A stretch of DNA of 64,000 bases. Source: Phenylobacterium sp. (lineage in GTDB: Bacteria; Pseudomonadota; Alphaproteobacteria; Caulobacterales; Caulobacteraceae). Positions within the stretch are counted from its first letter, which is position 1, and every line of letters begins with the position of its first letter. The translations under genes and the position numbers were made by a program. The stretch lies in NCBI RefSeq assembly GCF_030697925.1, contig NZ_JAUYOJ010000215.1, positions 26,918-90,917 of the forward strand, given 5' to 3'. Below are positions 1 to 10,735 of this stretch, one piece after another. Under the pieces are notes generated by a model, which was not told the DNA's origin, searched no databases, and was given only the letters and a program-made list of their open reading frames with translations.

Positions 1-326
1 CTATCGGGCGCGCCGACCTTCAGCAACTCCGAGAGCCGCCGACGCAGGACGCGGCGCTCGCTTGACGGGCACGCCAAGAGGGCGTTGAGCGTGCGATCGG
101 CCGCCGCATTCACGGCGTCACGGACGGTGACCATCAGACCCGATTGAGCTGCGAGGGAAAGGTCGAGGATTTGATCGCCGATCGCGACGCCGCAGCGTGG
201 TGCGCCGCCCGGCGGACTGAAAACCCCAAGCGGAAGGTTCTGTAGCGGGAAATCGCGATGTCCGTTCGCGCTCTCGACCCAACTCGTGGCTGCGGGATCG
301 TGGGTCTCGTCTAGCTGCGGCCGCAT
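1..326 (-). CDS. fahA: fumarylacetoacetase, N-terminal part (runs off the left edge)
   Basis: Own translation of the minus strand from ATG at 326: [60 protein letters not shown]..., typical FAH N-terminus; starts directly after the hmgA stop; absent from the ORF track because it is open at the edge. Confidence 0.9.
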   Translation of the reverse strand, partial: MRPQLDETHDPAATSWVESANGHRDFPLQNLPLGVFSPPGGAPRCGVAIGDQILDLSLAAQSGLMVTVRDAVNAAADRTLNALLACPSSERRVLRRRLSELLKVGAPD

Positions 327-1634
327 CTAGAGCTTCACACTCGGCAGGTCCGACCAGCAGGCGTCGTAGTCGGATTGCAGGAGTGTCGTCTCGGCCGCAA
401 ACGGTGTCGGTCGGATTACCCAGCGCGTCTCGAACATGAAGGCCAGCGTGTCTTCAATCTTATGCGGAACTAGGTCGGCGGCGATGGCGCGCGCGTAGGT
501 CTCAGCATCGGGACCGTGCCCGGACATGCAATTGTGGAGGCTGGCGCCGCCAGGCGCGAAGCCGCCGGCCTTGGCGTCATATGCGCCGTGGACCAGGCCC
601 ATGAATTCGCTCATCAGATTTCGGTGGAACCACGGTGGCCGGAATGTCCGCTCGGCAACCATCCAGCGTGGCGGGAAGATCACAAAGTCGCAGTTGGCGG
701 TGCCGGGGGTGTCGCTTGGGCTGGTGAGCACCGTGAAGATCGAAGGGTCGGGGTGATCGAAGCTGACCGTTCCCATCGTGTTGAAATGCGCGAGGTTGTA
801 TTTGTAAGGCGTCAGGTTGCCTCGCCAGGCCACCACGTTCAGGGGCGAGCCCGCCACCGTGGTCGTCCAGACCCGGCCCTGGAATTTCTGGACTAGCTCA
901 TGGGAGCGGTCGTCGTCCTCGAACCAGGCGACCGGCGCCAGGAAGTCCTGCGGGTTGGCCAGGCCGTTCGAGCCCAACGGCCCCAATTCCGGCAACCGGA
1001 ACGGTGCGCCATAGGTCTCAGCGATGTAGCCGCGGGCCGTGCCGTCGAGCAACTCCACCCGGAACTGTACACCTCGTGGCACGACCACGATCTCACCGGG
1101 AGTTACCGACAGAAGTCCCATCTCCGTGGCGAGCCGCAGCCGGCCCTGCTGCGGAACGATCAGAAATTCGCCGTCCGCGTTGGCGAAGCACCGATTGGCC
1201 ATGGATCGGTTCGCGGCATAGAGGTGAATGGCGGCGCCGGCCGCCATGCTGGGATCGCCGTTGCCGCCGTAAGTCACAAGACCATCGACGAAGTCGACGG
1301 GATGGTCGGGGATCGGAAGCGGATCCCAGCGAAGCCGGTTCGGCGACGGCGCGATCTTGTCGAAGGGGCCGGACACAAGTCGAGAGGGGGTCACATACGG
1401 ACTATAGGGCGGCTGAGCGGCGGTGGGCCGTAGCCGGTAAAGCCAGGTCCGACGGTTCTCGGCGCGCGGGGCTGTGAAGGCGGCTCCGGAAAGCTGCTCC
1501 GCGTAGAGGCCGAACGGAGTCCGTTGCGGCGAATTCTGCGCCAGAGGCAGAGCGCCACCTCTGGCCTCCGACGCCAGCTGGTTACCGAAGCCGCTCTGGT
1601 AGGCTTCCGTCTGGGGGAGTGCGGCGACTGTCAT
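327..1634 (-). CDS. hmgA: homogentisate 1,2-dioxygenase
   Basis: [39 protein letters not shown]...[29 protein letters not shown], full-length HmgA. Confidence 0.97.
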   Translation of the reverse strand: MTVAALPQTEAYQSGFGNQLASEARGGALPLAQNSPQRTPFGLYAEQLSGAAFTAPRAENRRTWLYRLRPTAAQPPYSPYVTPSRLVSGPFDKIAPSPNRLRWDPLPIPDHPVDFVDGLVTYGGNGDPSMAAGAAIHLYAANRSMANRCFANADGEFLIVPQQGRLRLATEMGLLSVTPGEIVVVPRGVQFRVELLDGTARGYIAETYGAPFRLPELGPLGSNGLANPQDFLAPVAWFEDDDRSHELVQKFQGRVWTTTVAGSPLNVVAWRGNLTPYKYNLAHFNTMGTVSFDHPDPSIFTVLTSPSDTPGTANCDFVIFPPRWMVAERTFRPPWFHRNLMSEFMGLVHGAYDAKAGGFAPGGASLHNCMSGHGPDAETYARAIAADLVPHKIEDTLAFMFETRWVIRPTPFAAETTLLQSDYDACWSDLPSVKL

Positions 1635-3511
1635 GAGTGATCGGCGCTCCTGTGGCCGTTCGTCGCCTGGGCGACGAGGGCCAGGACCCGGTCGGGGGCG
1701 GCGAGTTCATGTGCGAGCAAAAGGGCGAGGCGCGCCAGGGTGTCCCGATCATCGCCCGGCCCGGCATCCAGGCCGCGGCTCAAGGCCTCGAAGATCCGCT
1801 CGAGGTCGGTGGGGACTGATTGGAAATCGGCGTCCATCGCCGCGACCGGCGATCCGGATGGTGGGCTATCGCCCAGCGCCAGACGTAGCGCTGCGCACAG
1901 CGCATTGGGATCGGCCGCTGGTAGGCGCGCCGCAACATGCTCGTCCGGTCGGACCAGATATAGAGGCACGTCCTGCGCGGCGAAGGCGGCAGCCAGCCGG
2001 CCGCCGTCGTCGATGACAGCTGGATGAGGCCCGCACGCCGACGAGGTCGATACCAGCACGGGGCTGACTAGCGGCGGGAGCCCGGCCAGCAGTGCGTTCA
2101 CTTTGGCCTCCTCGATGTGGTCCCGGAAGATCAGCAAGGTGAAGGCCTGCCTGGCCAAGACGTCATGGAGGTGGGCTGCGCGCGGGCCACCTTCGTCGAC
2201 GATGCTGGCCGGCAAGTTGGGGATGACAGCGCCTGGTCGGACTCCGACGGGCACCTGGTCGTGGGCGACGACAGGCGAGGTGTCATAAACGTGGGCGGAA
2301 GACTGGCGTGGGTTGAGCAGCGCTCCGGCCCAGGCGACGTCGGTCGCCAGCGACAGCACCGCATCGCGCATCACGCGGAAGCCTTCGGTGGGTGGCGACA
2401 TGAACCAGGTGCTCTTGGTCGCTGCAGCGAGGTTTTCGCGCGTCGCGCGCAACCGTTCGGCGGTGTAGCTGTCGAGGAGCGGTAGGTCGGCGTGCCCGCG
2501 CGCGACTAGGGCCAGCTTCCAGGCCAAGTTGTGAGCGTCATCGAAACCAGAGTTGAGGCCGCGGACCCCAAAGATTGGGACGAGGTGAGCGGCGTCGCCC
2601 GCGAACATCACACGCCCGTGGCGGTAGTTGGCCAACGTCAGGGCATGGGCGCGGTACACGCTCTTCCACACCATTCGCCAGCCACCGGTCACGCCCATCA
2701 TGTCCAGGTGAGCCTGGATGCGCGGAGCGAGCTTGTGGTCCTGCAGCGCGAGCTCCGCGTCCTCCTCGTCCCCGAGCTGGATGTCGATCCGCCACATGTC
2801 GTCAGGCTGGACGTGCAGAATCACCGTGGAGCCCGGATTGGAAGGAGGGTCGAACCAGACCAGCCGTTCGACGGGCAGATTGGGCGCCGCCACGGAGATG
2901 TCCGCGATCAGGTATCGACCTTCGTAACTGCTGCCTTCGAGCGACAGGCCCAGGCTTCCCCGGACCCGCGAGCGTCCACCGTCGGCCGCGACGACCCAGG
3001 CGGCGTCGAGCTCATACGAACCTGCCGGCGACGAGACGACCAGCCTGACACCGCTGATGTCCTGAACGACCTCGGCCACCGCGTGGTCCCGCCTAATCTC
3101 GAGAGCAGCGGCGCCGAGGGCTTCTGCGCGGTCGAGGAGGACACGCTCCGTGCGGTACTGTTGGATGTTGACGAATGGCGCGTGCCGATCGGACGGCTCC
3201 CGCGGCATCTCCAGCTGAAACGCTAAGGCGTCACGATGGAAGGTCTTGCCGCGCGACCAGGGCAACGCTTGCGCCGAGAAGGACGGGCCAACGCCGGCAC
3301 GGTCGAGAATTTCCTGGCTGCGGCGGGAGATACAGATCGCCCGGCTAGTCCAGGTCGCTTCGGCCGCGGCCTCCAGCACAAGTGGGCGCAGTCCGAAGGC
3401 GGCTAAGTCGAGGGCGATGACCAACCCCACTGGGCCGGCGCCCACGACAACGACATCGAATGTCTCAGGTGACGGCATGATGGCGGACACGCGTGGGCCA
3501 GTTCTGGGCAA
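1631..3511 (-). CDS. FAD-dependent aromatic monooxygenase (MhpA/PheA-TfdB-like)
   Basis: [25 protein letters not shown] motif [50 protein letters not shown]; 4-bp overlap with hmgA. Confidence 0.85.
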   Translation of the reverse strand: MPRTGPRVSAIMPSPETFDVVVVGAGPVGLVIALDLAAFGLRPLVLEAAAEATWTSRAICISRRSQEILDRAGVGPSFSAQALPWSRGKTFHRDALAFQLEMPREPSDRHAPFVNIQQYRTERVLLDRAEALGAAALEIRRDHAVAEVVQDISGVRLVVSSPAGSYELDAAWVVAADGGRSRVRGSLGLSLEGSSYEGRYLIADISVAAPNLPVERLVWFDPPSNPGSTVILHVQPDDMWRIDIQLGDEEDAELALQDHKLAPRIQAHLDMMGVTGGWRMVWKSVYRAHALTLANYRHGRVMFAGDAAHLVPIFGVRGLNSGFDDAHNLAWKLALVARGHADLPLLDSYTAERLRATRENLAAATKSTWFMSPPTEGFRVMRDAVLSLATDVAWAGALLNPRQSSAHVYDTSPVVAHDQVPVGVRPGAVIPNLPASIVDEGGPRAAHLHDVLARQAFTLLIFRDHIEEAKVNALLAGLPPLVSPVLVSTSSACGPHPAVIDDGGRLAAAFAAQDVPLYLVRPDEHVAARLPAADPNALCAALRLALGDSPPSGSPVAAMDADFQSVPTDLERIFEALSRGLDAGPGDDRDTLARLALLLAHELAAPDRVLALVAQATNGHRSADHS

Positions 3512-3544
3512 GGTCAGGTCTTCGGGATGCGACGCGGACAGGGC

Positions 3545-4738
3545 TCAAGTGGCGCCCGGCGGACGCTGGTCGTCGGGCGCGGTGCCGGAGAATGCGATCA
3601 ACGCTCCCGCGGACAGCCCGGTGGGAGGATAGATCACCTGCGTGTTGATGCGCCGCTTGAGCGCCTTCCCCTCATCGCCGGAATACAGCACCCGACGGTC
3701 CCACCCCTCGGTAAGCACAGCACCCGACCGGCCCAGGTCGAGACAGGTGACATAGCGGGCCTGCTCATAGGGAAGACCGGGCAGCCCCAGGAGGTCGCGC
3801 GCGGCGTTCTCGCCGGCGAAGCGGCCGAGCTGCAAAGCGTGCTGACAGGATTGGAGGGTCGCATGGTCGCCGCCGGTCTCTGCCGTTGCTGCATCACCAG
3901 TCACAAAGACTTTCGGCGCCGCAGGCGCGCGCAGCGTCGTATCGACCTTAAGCCGTCCGAGGCTGTCGCGCTCGCCAGGCACACATTCGGCGAAAGGCGC
4001 CGCGACCATCCCCGTCGTCAGGACGATCGCGTCACCTGTGAGCGTTGATCCATCGGCGAAGCTGATCGCGTTGGTCGAAAAGGACATGATATTTGCGCCG
4101 AGCCGCAGTTCGACGCGCGCCGTTACGAGAGCCTCTTCGATCACCGGCCGCGGGCCTTCGCCCAGTTCCGATCCAACGACGAGAGCGCGATCAACCAGAA
4201 CGATCTTCATCCGTTCGCCCAGGGCGGCGTTGCCCAGAGCGGCCATCCGATCACGGAGCTCAAGCGCCAGTTCGATGCCGGTGAACCCAGCGCCCACGAC
4301 GATGACCGTAGCGGTCGCTGGTGACGCCTCGCAAAGCACCGCTAGTCGTCGGTCAAGGGCGATGGCCTCGTCCTGGGTATCGATCGAATGGGCGAGGAGC
4401 GCGCCGGGAACCGGCGGTCGGCGCATGACGCTCCCTGTCGCCACCACGAGGCGGTCGAAGCCAATCCGCTTGCCGGAGCGCAGGCGTACTTCGGAAGCGG
4501 ACACATCCAGACCGACCGCGTCGCCTGCAATGAACTGCACTCCGGCGGCGCCGAGCAGTGGTAACAGATCGACGCCGAGGGTCTCTGGCTGGGCTTCGTA
4601 GAGGCGCGGACGCATCTGCAGGATCGGCTCGCGCGAGACGACAGACACCGTCGCCCGGTCGCCGGCGACACGCCGAGCGGCGAGCGCCGCCCAGAAGCCG
4701 GCGAAGCCGCCGCCAACGATCAGCAACTGGTCCGGCAT
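3545..4738 (-). CDS. NAD(P)/FAD-dependent oxidoreductase (Ndh/ferredoxin-reductase-like)
   Basis: LLIVGGGFAGFWAALAARRV N-terminal FAD motif, second Rossmann VIVVGAGFTGIELALEL, VFVTGDAA. Confidence 0.85.
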   Translation of the reverse strand: MPDQLLIVGGGFAGFWAALAARRVAGDRATVSVVSREPILQMRPRLYEAQPETLGVDLLPLLGAAGVQFIAGDAVGLDVSASEVRLRSGKRIGFDRLVVATGSVMRRPPVPGALLAHSIDTQDEAIALDRRLAVLCEASPATATVIVVGAGFTGIELALELRDRMAALGNAALGERMKIVLVDRALVVGSELGEGPRPVIEEALVTARVELRLGANIMSFSTNAISFADGSTLTGDAIVLTTGMVAAPFAECVPGERDSLGRLKVDTTLRAPAAPKVFVTGDAATAETGGDHATLQSCQHALQLGRFAGENAARDLLGLPGLPYEQARYVTCLDLGRSGAVLTEGWDRRVLYSGDEGKALKRRINTQVIYPPTGLSAGALIAFSGTAPDDQRPPGAT

Positions 4739-5007
4739 GTTTCAGCTCCCGCTGGCTCTTGCCCCGGCTGTCTCAGATTGAGCGATCCGGTGGTGATCGG
4801 AGTCAGCCTCAGCCGCTCAAGCGGCAGGCTGCGATTTGTGAGATAAGAGTTCATTGAACTATCAATATGAGATATTATAGGCGTTGGCAATACAGGCTGT
4901 CCGGTGGAGCTTAGGGCCTTGCCCTCCGGTTCCGTTTGACGGCGAACCACCCCAATCCGCGGCGGCTTCGCCGAGCCGCCGCTTACCGCCACCGAGGACA
5001 GACCGAC

Positions 5008-6111
5008 ATGCGCATAGGCGTACCCAAGGAAATCAAGAACCACGAGTACCGGGTCGGCCTGACGCCCGCGTCGGTCGCGGAGCTCATCTCTGGCGGACAA
5101 GAGGTGCTGGTTGAGGCCGGGGCGGGGCTCGGCATCGATTTCCCCGATGCGGACTACCTAGCGGCCGGCGCCACCCTTAGTCCGACTCCCGAGGAAGTGT
5201 TCGCGTCGTCCGACATGATTGTGAAGGTCAAGGAGCCGCAGTTGCATGAGATCGCGTGGCTGCGGCCCGACCATGTGCTGTTCACCTACCTGCACCTGGC
5301 GGCCGACCGGGCTCAGGCGCTCGCGCTGCTCAAGTCGGGCGCGACTTGCGTCGCCTACGAAACCGTCACCGACCCCGCCGGGGGGCTGCCGCTCCTTCGC
5401 CCGATGTCGGAAGTCGCGGGCCGCATGTCTGTGCAGGTCGGTGCGCGATATCTTGAGAAGGAGGCCGGAGGTCGCGGGGTGCTCTTGGGTGGCGTTCCGG
5501 GTGTGGCGCCTGGCCGGGTGGTGATCCTCGGCGGCGGCGTATCGGGCATAAACGCAGCCCAGATGGCCGTCGGGCTGCGCGCTGACGTCACGATCTTCGA
5601 CGTGTCGCCGGCCCGGTTGGTTGAAATCGATCGCCTCTTTGGCGGCCGCGTGAAGACGATGTTCTCCACCCGCGCGGCGGTTTCTGAGGCAATCTTAGGC
5701 GCGGATCTCGTGATCGGCGCCGTGCTAGTCCCCGGCGCCGCCGCGCCGCGTCTCATCACCCGGGATATGCTGGCCTTGATGCCGCGCGGGGCCGTTCTCG
5801 TGGATATCGCCATCGATCAGGGTGGATGCTTCGAAACCAGCCGTGCGACGACCCACGAGAACCCCGTCTACGAGGTCGATGGCGTCATCCACTACTGCGT
5901 CGCAAACATGCCCGGCGCCGTCGCTCGAACGTCGACCCTGGCCCTCAACCAGGCAACCTTGCCATTCGTGCGGGCGCTCGCGAACCTGGGGGCGGATCTC
6001 GCGGTCGCTAGCGATCCGCATTTGGCGGCGGGCCTCAACATCAGCAGCGGCTTTGTCCGCCACCGCGCCGTCGCCGACAGCTTGTCCATGCCCTACATGG
6101 ATGCTGCGTGA
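5008..6111 (+). CDS. ald: alanine dehydrogenase
   Basis: MRIGVPKEIKNHEYRVGLTPASVAELISGGQEVLVEAGAG...; start at 5008 within ORF 4936..6111. Confidence 0.95.
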   Translation: MRIGVPKEIKNHEYRVGLTPASVAELISGGQEVLVEAGAGLGIDFPDADYLAAGATLSPTPEEVFASSDMIVKVKEPQLHEIAWLRPDHVLFTYLHLAADRAQALALLKSGATCVAYETVTDPAGGLPLLRPMSEVAGRMSVQVGARYLEKEAGGRGVLLGGVPGVAPGRVVILGGGVSGINAAQMAVGLRADVTIFDVSPARLVEIDRLFGGRVKTMFSTRAAVSEAILGADLVIGAVLVPGAAAPRLITRDMLALMPRGAVLVDIAIDQGGCFETSRATTHENPVYEVDGVIHYCVANMPGAVARTSTLALNQATLPFVRALANLGADLAVASDPHLAAGLNISSGFVRHRAVADSLSMPYMDAA

Positions 6112-7163
6112 GGCCGAGAAGGCGGCATTTCGCTGCCCCGTCGGAACGCCGTGGGGCTGAGACCAGTCCAACGTCGAAACGCTCGCGTGAAGACGGCGTG
6201 CTCGGCATAGCCGAGCGCGCCGGCGACCTCTCCGATCGCGGAACCGGGCGCTTGGAGCAAGCGGCGAGCGAGTTCCTCACGGCGCTGGTCAAGGAGGCGC
6301 TGGAAGCTCGTGCCTTCCGCGCGCAGGCGCCGATGCAGAGTCGATGCCGAAAGGCCGAGGTCGTAGGCGACGCTCCGCGCTGTAGCGCCGCGGTGCAGCG
6401 CGGTCGGCTCCAGGGCGTCCAGGATACGATCCCTGAAGCGGACTCCGGTTCGCTTCCGGTCAATCAGGTCGTGCAGCTGAGCCTCCAAGATCGGATGCAA
6501 CCAGGCCTGGGGATGCCGCCCGCCTCGATTCAGCATCTCACGGGGCAACAGGATCGCGTTGGTGGGCTGGTTGAAATAGATCGGGCAGCCAAAGACCTGC
6601 TCATAGGCCGATGTGGCCGCGCCCGGGGCGTGTTCCAGGTGAACCTCGGAAGCGCAGCCTGACTGGCCCAGATAGGTCTTCATCAATCGAATCATCAGCC
6701 CCAGGGAGAATTCCGCGTCTTGGCGGCGGGGCGCGATGAGGTCGTCGGAGATCTGATAGATGATCTTGGCCAGGCGCTCGTCCACCTCCAGGCGCATCCG
6801 TGTCCGATCCTGGATGGCTTCGCTGTAGCGGCAGAGCAGGTCGAGCGCGTCCCGCAGGCTGGGCGCGCTGAGGAATAGGAAGCCAACGGCGCCGAGCGCT
6901 TCCGGCCCCGCACCTTGCGACATTGAGAGGCAAAGGAGGGGTTCTCCGGAAATCTCCGCCGCATCTTCCAGGATGCCCACGTAACTCCGCAATGGAATCT
7001 GCCCCCGAACCTCCGCGAGGTGTGACAGTGGGATATGGCGCCGCCGTAGGAGCTGTTGGACGTCCAGCCCATGCTCAGCCAGCCGACCGACGAGCGCTTG
7101 CGCCACATGCCCGGCGACCATGGGTTCCTGTCTGTCGCGCCACATTGCATGCGCTCCTGTCAT
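6093..7163 (-). CDS. AraC-family transcriptional regulator
   Basis: C-terminal AraC HTH: SVAYDLGLSASTLHRRLRAEGTSFQRLLDQRREELARRLLQAPGSAIGEVAGALGYAEHAVFTRAFRRWTGLSPTAFRRG; convergent 19-bp overlap with ald. Confidence 0.93.
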   Translation of the reverse strand: MTGAHAMWRDRQEPMVAGHVAQALVGRLAEHGLDVQQLLRRRHIPLSHLAEVRGQIPLRSYVGILEDAAEISGEPLLCLSMSQGAGPEALGAVGFLFLSAPSLRDALDLLCRYSEAIQDRTRMRLEVDERLAKIIYQISDDLIAPRRQDAEFSLGLMIRLMKTYLGQSGCASEVHLEHAPGAATSAYEQVFGCPIYFNQPTNAILLPREMLNRGGRHPQAWLHPILEAQLHDLIDRKRTGVRFRDRILDALEPTALHRGATARSVAYDLGLSASTLHRRLRAEGTSFQRLLDQRREELARRLLQAPGSAIGEVAGALGYAEHAVFTRAFRRWTGLSPTAFRRGSEMPPSRPHAASM

Positions 7164-7301
7164 TCGCTCAATATGAGCCGATCATGAGCGAGATTATCAA
7201 GTAGATGCATGTGATGGTCAAACGTCCACGTCGATTGGGGGGTGATGATCCCCTGAGATCGCCGGACCGTCGCGGGCCGGCGCAGGGACGGAGACCCGCA
7301 A

Positions 7302-8693
7302 GTGCCCAACGACCTCGAGGTTCATTCGACCTTTCAGAATGCGAACCGGATCAAGGCTGCGAACGCGCGCTACCAGTGGCATCCGATGGTCAACCCAAAC
7401 CGCTTAATCGATGATCCGCCCTTGATCATCGTGCGGGGCCGCGGGTCGGTGGTGGAGGACATCAATGGCGCGCAGTACGTTGATGGCGTTGCTGGCCTGT
7501 GGTGCGTCAACGTCGGCCACGGCCATCCGGAAGTGATCGAGGCGATCCGCCGCCAGCTGGGCGACATCGCCTACTACTCACCGTTCGATGGCACGGCGAC
7601 GCCTCCCTCGATTCTCCTGTCCGAACGGCTGATCGGGATGACCGCTCAGGAAAATATGGCGCGAGTGATGTTCTCGCTGGGTGGGTCCGATTCCATCGAA
7701 ACGGCTATGAAGATAGCGCGGCAGTACTGGCGCCTGTCTGGGGAACCGGATCGGGTCAAGTTCATCTCGCTGCGCAACGCCTATCACGGCGTGCATTTCG
7801 GTGGCCTGTCGATGAACGGCAGCCCAGTCTTCAAGCAAAACTACGAACCGCTGCTTGGGGGCTGTTCCCAGGTAGATACGCCCTGGCTCTACCGCAATCC
7901 GTGGACCCAAGACGCGGCCGAGCTCGGCCGAATCTGCGCCGATATTCTCGAACGTGAGATTCAGCACCAAGGCCCCCATACCGTCGCAGCCTTCTTCGCC
8001 GAGCCCATTCAGGGCGCCGGTGGAGTGATCGTCCCGCCCGAGAACTACTGGCCGTTGGTCCGCGAGGTCTGCGATCGCTACGGCGTTCTGCTGGTGTCAG
8101 ACGAGATCGTCACCGGCTTCGGCCGCTCGGGCGCTATGTTCGGCGCGCGCGGTTGGGGCGTACGCCCCGACATCATGTGCGTCGCCAAGGGTCTGAGCTC
8201 GGGGTACGTCCCGCTCGGCGCGACGCTTTTCAACGAACGCATCGCCAAGGCATGGGACGGGAACGCTACGTTCGATGGCGCGATCATGCACGGCTACACC
8301 TACACAGGCCATGCGGTGGCTTGCGCGGCCGCGCTAGCCTGCCTGGACATCGTCGAGGCGCAAGATCTTCCAGGCAATGCTGCTGCTCGCGGCGCTGAGC
8401 TTCTGGCGCTTTTGAAGCCGCTGCAGGAGTCCCACTCCTTGGTTGGCGATGTCCGCGGCAAGGGGCTGATGATCGCCATCGACCTAGTGTCCGACAAGGC
8501 AACCCGCGAGCCCATCGATCCGGCCGGTGGCCAGGCCTATGCCCTGGCCGAGGCGGCGCGGGCGCATGGCGCCATCGTCCGCCCGGTCGGCACCAAGCTG
8601 ATCCTCTCGCCGCCACTGGTCATAACAGCTGACGAGATCGAGCAACTGGCGGGCGCCGTGCTTGCCGCGTTCGCTTCAAACGCTGGTCGCTAA
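7302..8693 (+). CDS. class III aminotransferase (omega-amino acid--pyruvate type)
   Basis: QYVDGVAGLWCVNVGHGHPEV, LLVSDEIVTGFGRSG, PLP-lysine region PDIMCVAKGLSSGYVPLGA; GTG start. Confidence 0.93.
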   Translation: MPNDLEVHSTFQNANRIKAANARYQWHPMVNPNRLIDDPPLIIVRGRGSVVEDINGAQYVDGVAGLWCVNVGHGHPEVIEAIRRQLGDIAYYSPFDGTATPPSILLSERLIGMTAQENMARVMFSLGGSDSIETAMKIARQYWRLSGEPDRVKFISLRNAYHGVHFGGLSMNGSPVFKQNYEPLLGGCSQVDTPWLYRNPWTQDAAELGRICADILEREIQHQGPHTVAAFFAEPIQGAGGVIVPPENYWPLVREVCDRYGVLLVSDEIVTGFGRSGAMFGARGWGVRPDIMCVAKGLSSGYVPLGATLFNERIAKAWDGNATFDGAIMHGYTYTGHAVACAAALACLDIVEAQDLPGNAAARGAELLALLKPLQESHSLVGDVRGKGLMIAIDLVSDKATREPIDPAGGQAYALAEAARAHGAIVRPVGTKLILSPPLVITADEIEQLAGAVLAAFASNAGR

Positions 8694-8727
8694 AGCCTCA
8701 CCCTCAAGTGGAAAACTGGAGATTCTG

Positions 8728-9132
8728 ATGATGAAATTCGCACATGCGGCACGTGCTGTCCTCGGAGCGACCGTGATCGCGCTGGCGCCCGCGGTGACTC
8801 AAGCTGCTGGAACGGTCGCCGCGCAAGGCCGGCACGTCCTGCCGGGGCCTGGCGGCCAGCTGCTCACCGCGATCACGGTGAGCTACGGGCCCGGCGAGAA
8901 GTCAGGGCCGCACCGGCATGGCGCCTCGGCGTTCGTTTACGTGCTGGAAGGTGAAATCCGCAGTCAGGTGGACAACGGGCCGGCCCAGGTATTCAAGCCC
9001 GGCGAAAGCTGGTTCGAGCCGGCCGGCGCTCACCACGTGGTGAGCGAGAACGCCAGCACCACGCGTTCGACTCGCATCCTGGTCGTTTTCGTGGGCCCCA
9101 CGGATGCCACGCTGAGCATTCCGGACAACTAA
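8728..9132 (+). CDS. cupin-domain secreted protein
   Basis: Signal peptide then GPHRHGASAFVYVLEGEIRSQVDNGPAQVFKPGESWFEPAGAHHVV cupin motifs; start chosen inside ORF 8662..9132. Confidence 0.8.
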   Translation: MMKFAHAARAVLGATVIALAPAVTQAAGTVAAQGRHVLPGPGGQLLTAITVSYGPGEKSGPHRHGASAFVYVLEGEIRSQVDNGPAQVFKPGESWFEPAGAHHVVSENASTTRSTRILVVFVGPTDATLSIPDN

Positions 9133-9207
9133 TCCTTGCTTCCTGGCGCTGGCGTGGTCGCGGAAGAGAAAACCCCCATGACCGACATTGCCGCTGCGTC
9201 CCGCCCA

Positions 9208-9341
9208 GCTACCGCAAGGTGGCGATCCATCGGGTGACCTCGGCCAAGGGCGTGGACACCCGGGCCAAACGCCTCGACATCCTGATCGACGCCTCCGCGC
9301 GAGGGCTTAGACTGAAATCACCAACCCAAGTGGACGACTAG
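9208..9341 (+). pseudogene. remnant resembling the C-terminus of a YdeI/OmpD-associated family protein
   Basis: Frame reads PSYRKVAIHRVTSAKGVDTRAKRLDILIDASARGLRLKSPTQVDD*, no matching N-terminal part. Confidence 0.35.
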
Positions 9342-9692
9342 ATGACCCGCGACGAGATGAAAGCCATCGTCATGTCCTTTCCCGGCGCCGAGGAAGGCGT
9401 CAGCTATGGACGCCCGTCCTTCAAGCTGAACGGGAAGTTCTTCACCTGCCTGCGCGGCGAGGACGACAGCCTGGTGCTGATGGACGTCAGCTACGACGAG
9501 CGCGAGATGCTGATGGAGGCGGAACCGGGCGCCTTCCACCTGACGCCGCACTACAAGGACTACCCCTGCGTCCTGGCGCGCATCGCCGACCTGCACCCGG
9601 GCTCGCTGAGGAACTTCCTGGAACGCCGCTTCCGCAAGATCGCCATGAAGGCCGCAGTGAAAGCCTGGGAAGCGGAGCAGGCGAACTCATGA
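9342..9692 (+). CDS. MmcQ/YjbR family protein
   Basis: FPGAEEGVSYGRPSFKLNGKFFTCLRGEDDSLVL...LRNFLERRFRKIA. Confidence 0.85.
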   Translation: MTRDEMKAIVMSFPGAEEGVSYGRPSFKLNGKFFTCLRGEDDSLVLMDVSYDEREMLMEAEPGAFHLTPHYKDYPCVLARIADLHPGSLRNFLERRFRKIAMKAAVKAWEAEQANS

Positions 9693-10021
9693 GCGAGGAC
9701 GAGTTCCGCACCCTCTGCCTCTCCTTCCCGGGCTGCGAGGAGGGCTTCAACATGGGCTCGGTGGTCTTCAAGGCGAACGGCAAGGTGCTGGCCCGGCTGC
9801 TGGGTGGCGGCGAGGCCATGCTGACGGGGATCGGTCCGGACGAGATCGACCTCATGGTCGAGGCCGAGCCCGCCGTCTTCCACGCCAGCCAGCACTTCCG
9901 GGACGCGATGTGCGTGGCGGTCCGCTTGGGCGCGACGAACCCCGGGGCGCTGAAGCCCCTGCTCGACCGCCGCTTCCGCGAGATCGCCCGGAAGTCGGTG
10001 CTGAAGGCCTGGGACGCCTAG
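9689..10021 (+). CDS. MmcQ/YjbR family protein (tandem paralogue)
   Basis: FPGCEEGFNMGSVVFKANGKVLARLL...LKPLLDRRFREIARKSVLKAW; ATGA overlap with previous gene. Confidence 0.85.
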   Translation: MSEDEFRTLCLSFPGCEEGFNMGSVVFKANGKVLARLLGGGEAMLTGIGPDEIDLMVEAEPAVFHASQHFRDAMCVAVRLGATNPGALKPLLDRRFREIARKSVLKAWDA

Positions 10022-10735
10022 ATGTTCAGTCCCGACGTGAGATGGTCTGGCGATAGCCTGAAGCGCTGTGGCTCTTTCGTCCATGCTTTGCAGATGGCCT
10101 CGAAGGGCGTGAGGCCGGCGAGGGCCTTCAGGCGCTTGGCGAAGTTGTAGGCGCCGACGAAGGCGGCCAGATGGGTCCTAAGCTGCTCGTGGCTCTCGTA
10201 GTGGTGGCTGCGGACGGTGGCCTCCTTGAGGGTTCGATTCATTCGCTCGACCTGGCCGTTGGTCCAAGGATGGAAGGGCTTGGTCAGCCGGTGATCGACG
10301 TCGGCGCTGGCGCAAGCCAGCTCGAAGGCATGGGCCCAAACGATCTCGCCGGCGTCCAGCGCGACCCGGATGTCCTTGGCGGCCGAGCAGATGTTCCCGG
10401 GCGTCGTGAAGTGGGTGCCGTTGTCGGTGAGCACGGTGTGGATCTTGTACGGGACCGCCTCGATCAACCGCCCAGGAAGTCGGCGGCGGTCCCGCGGCTG
10501 ACGCGCTCGTGCAGCTCCACGAAGACGAACTTGCTCGTCCGGTCGATGGCCACGAGCATGTAGAGCTTCCCCTCCTCGGTCCGGACCTCGGCGATGTCGA
10601 TGTGAAGTAGCCGATCGGGTACTTCTTGAAGACCTTCTTGCCGGACTTATCGGTCTCGATGGCTGGCAGGCGAGAGATTTCGTGCCGCTGGAACAACCGG
10701 TGGAGCGACGAGCGGGTCCCATCGACGCGCACCTC
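10018..10735 (-). pseudogene. IS481-family transposase, 5'-truncated and frameshifted
   Basis: Pieces in two frames: RSSLHRLFQRHEISRLPAIETDKSGKKVFKKYPIGYF / IDIAEVRTEEGKLYMLVAIDRTSKFVFVELHERVSRGTAADFLG / LIEAVPYKIHTVLTDNGTHFTTPGN...VERMNRTLKEATVRSHHYESHEQL...NFAKRLKALAGLTPFEAI. Confidence 0.88.

Noticed and set aside
10018-10735. Programmed frameshifting in the IS481 transposase
   Set aside because: IS481 transposases are normally a single ORF, and two separate deletions plus N-terminal truncation indicate decay.
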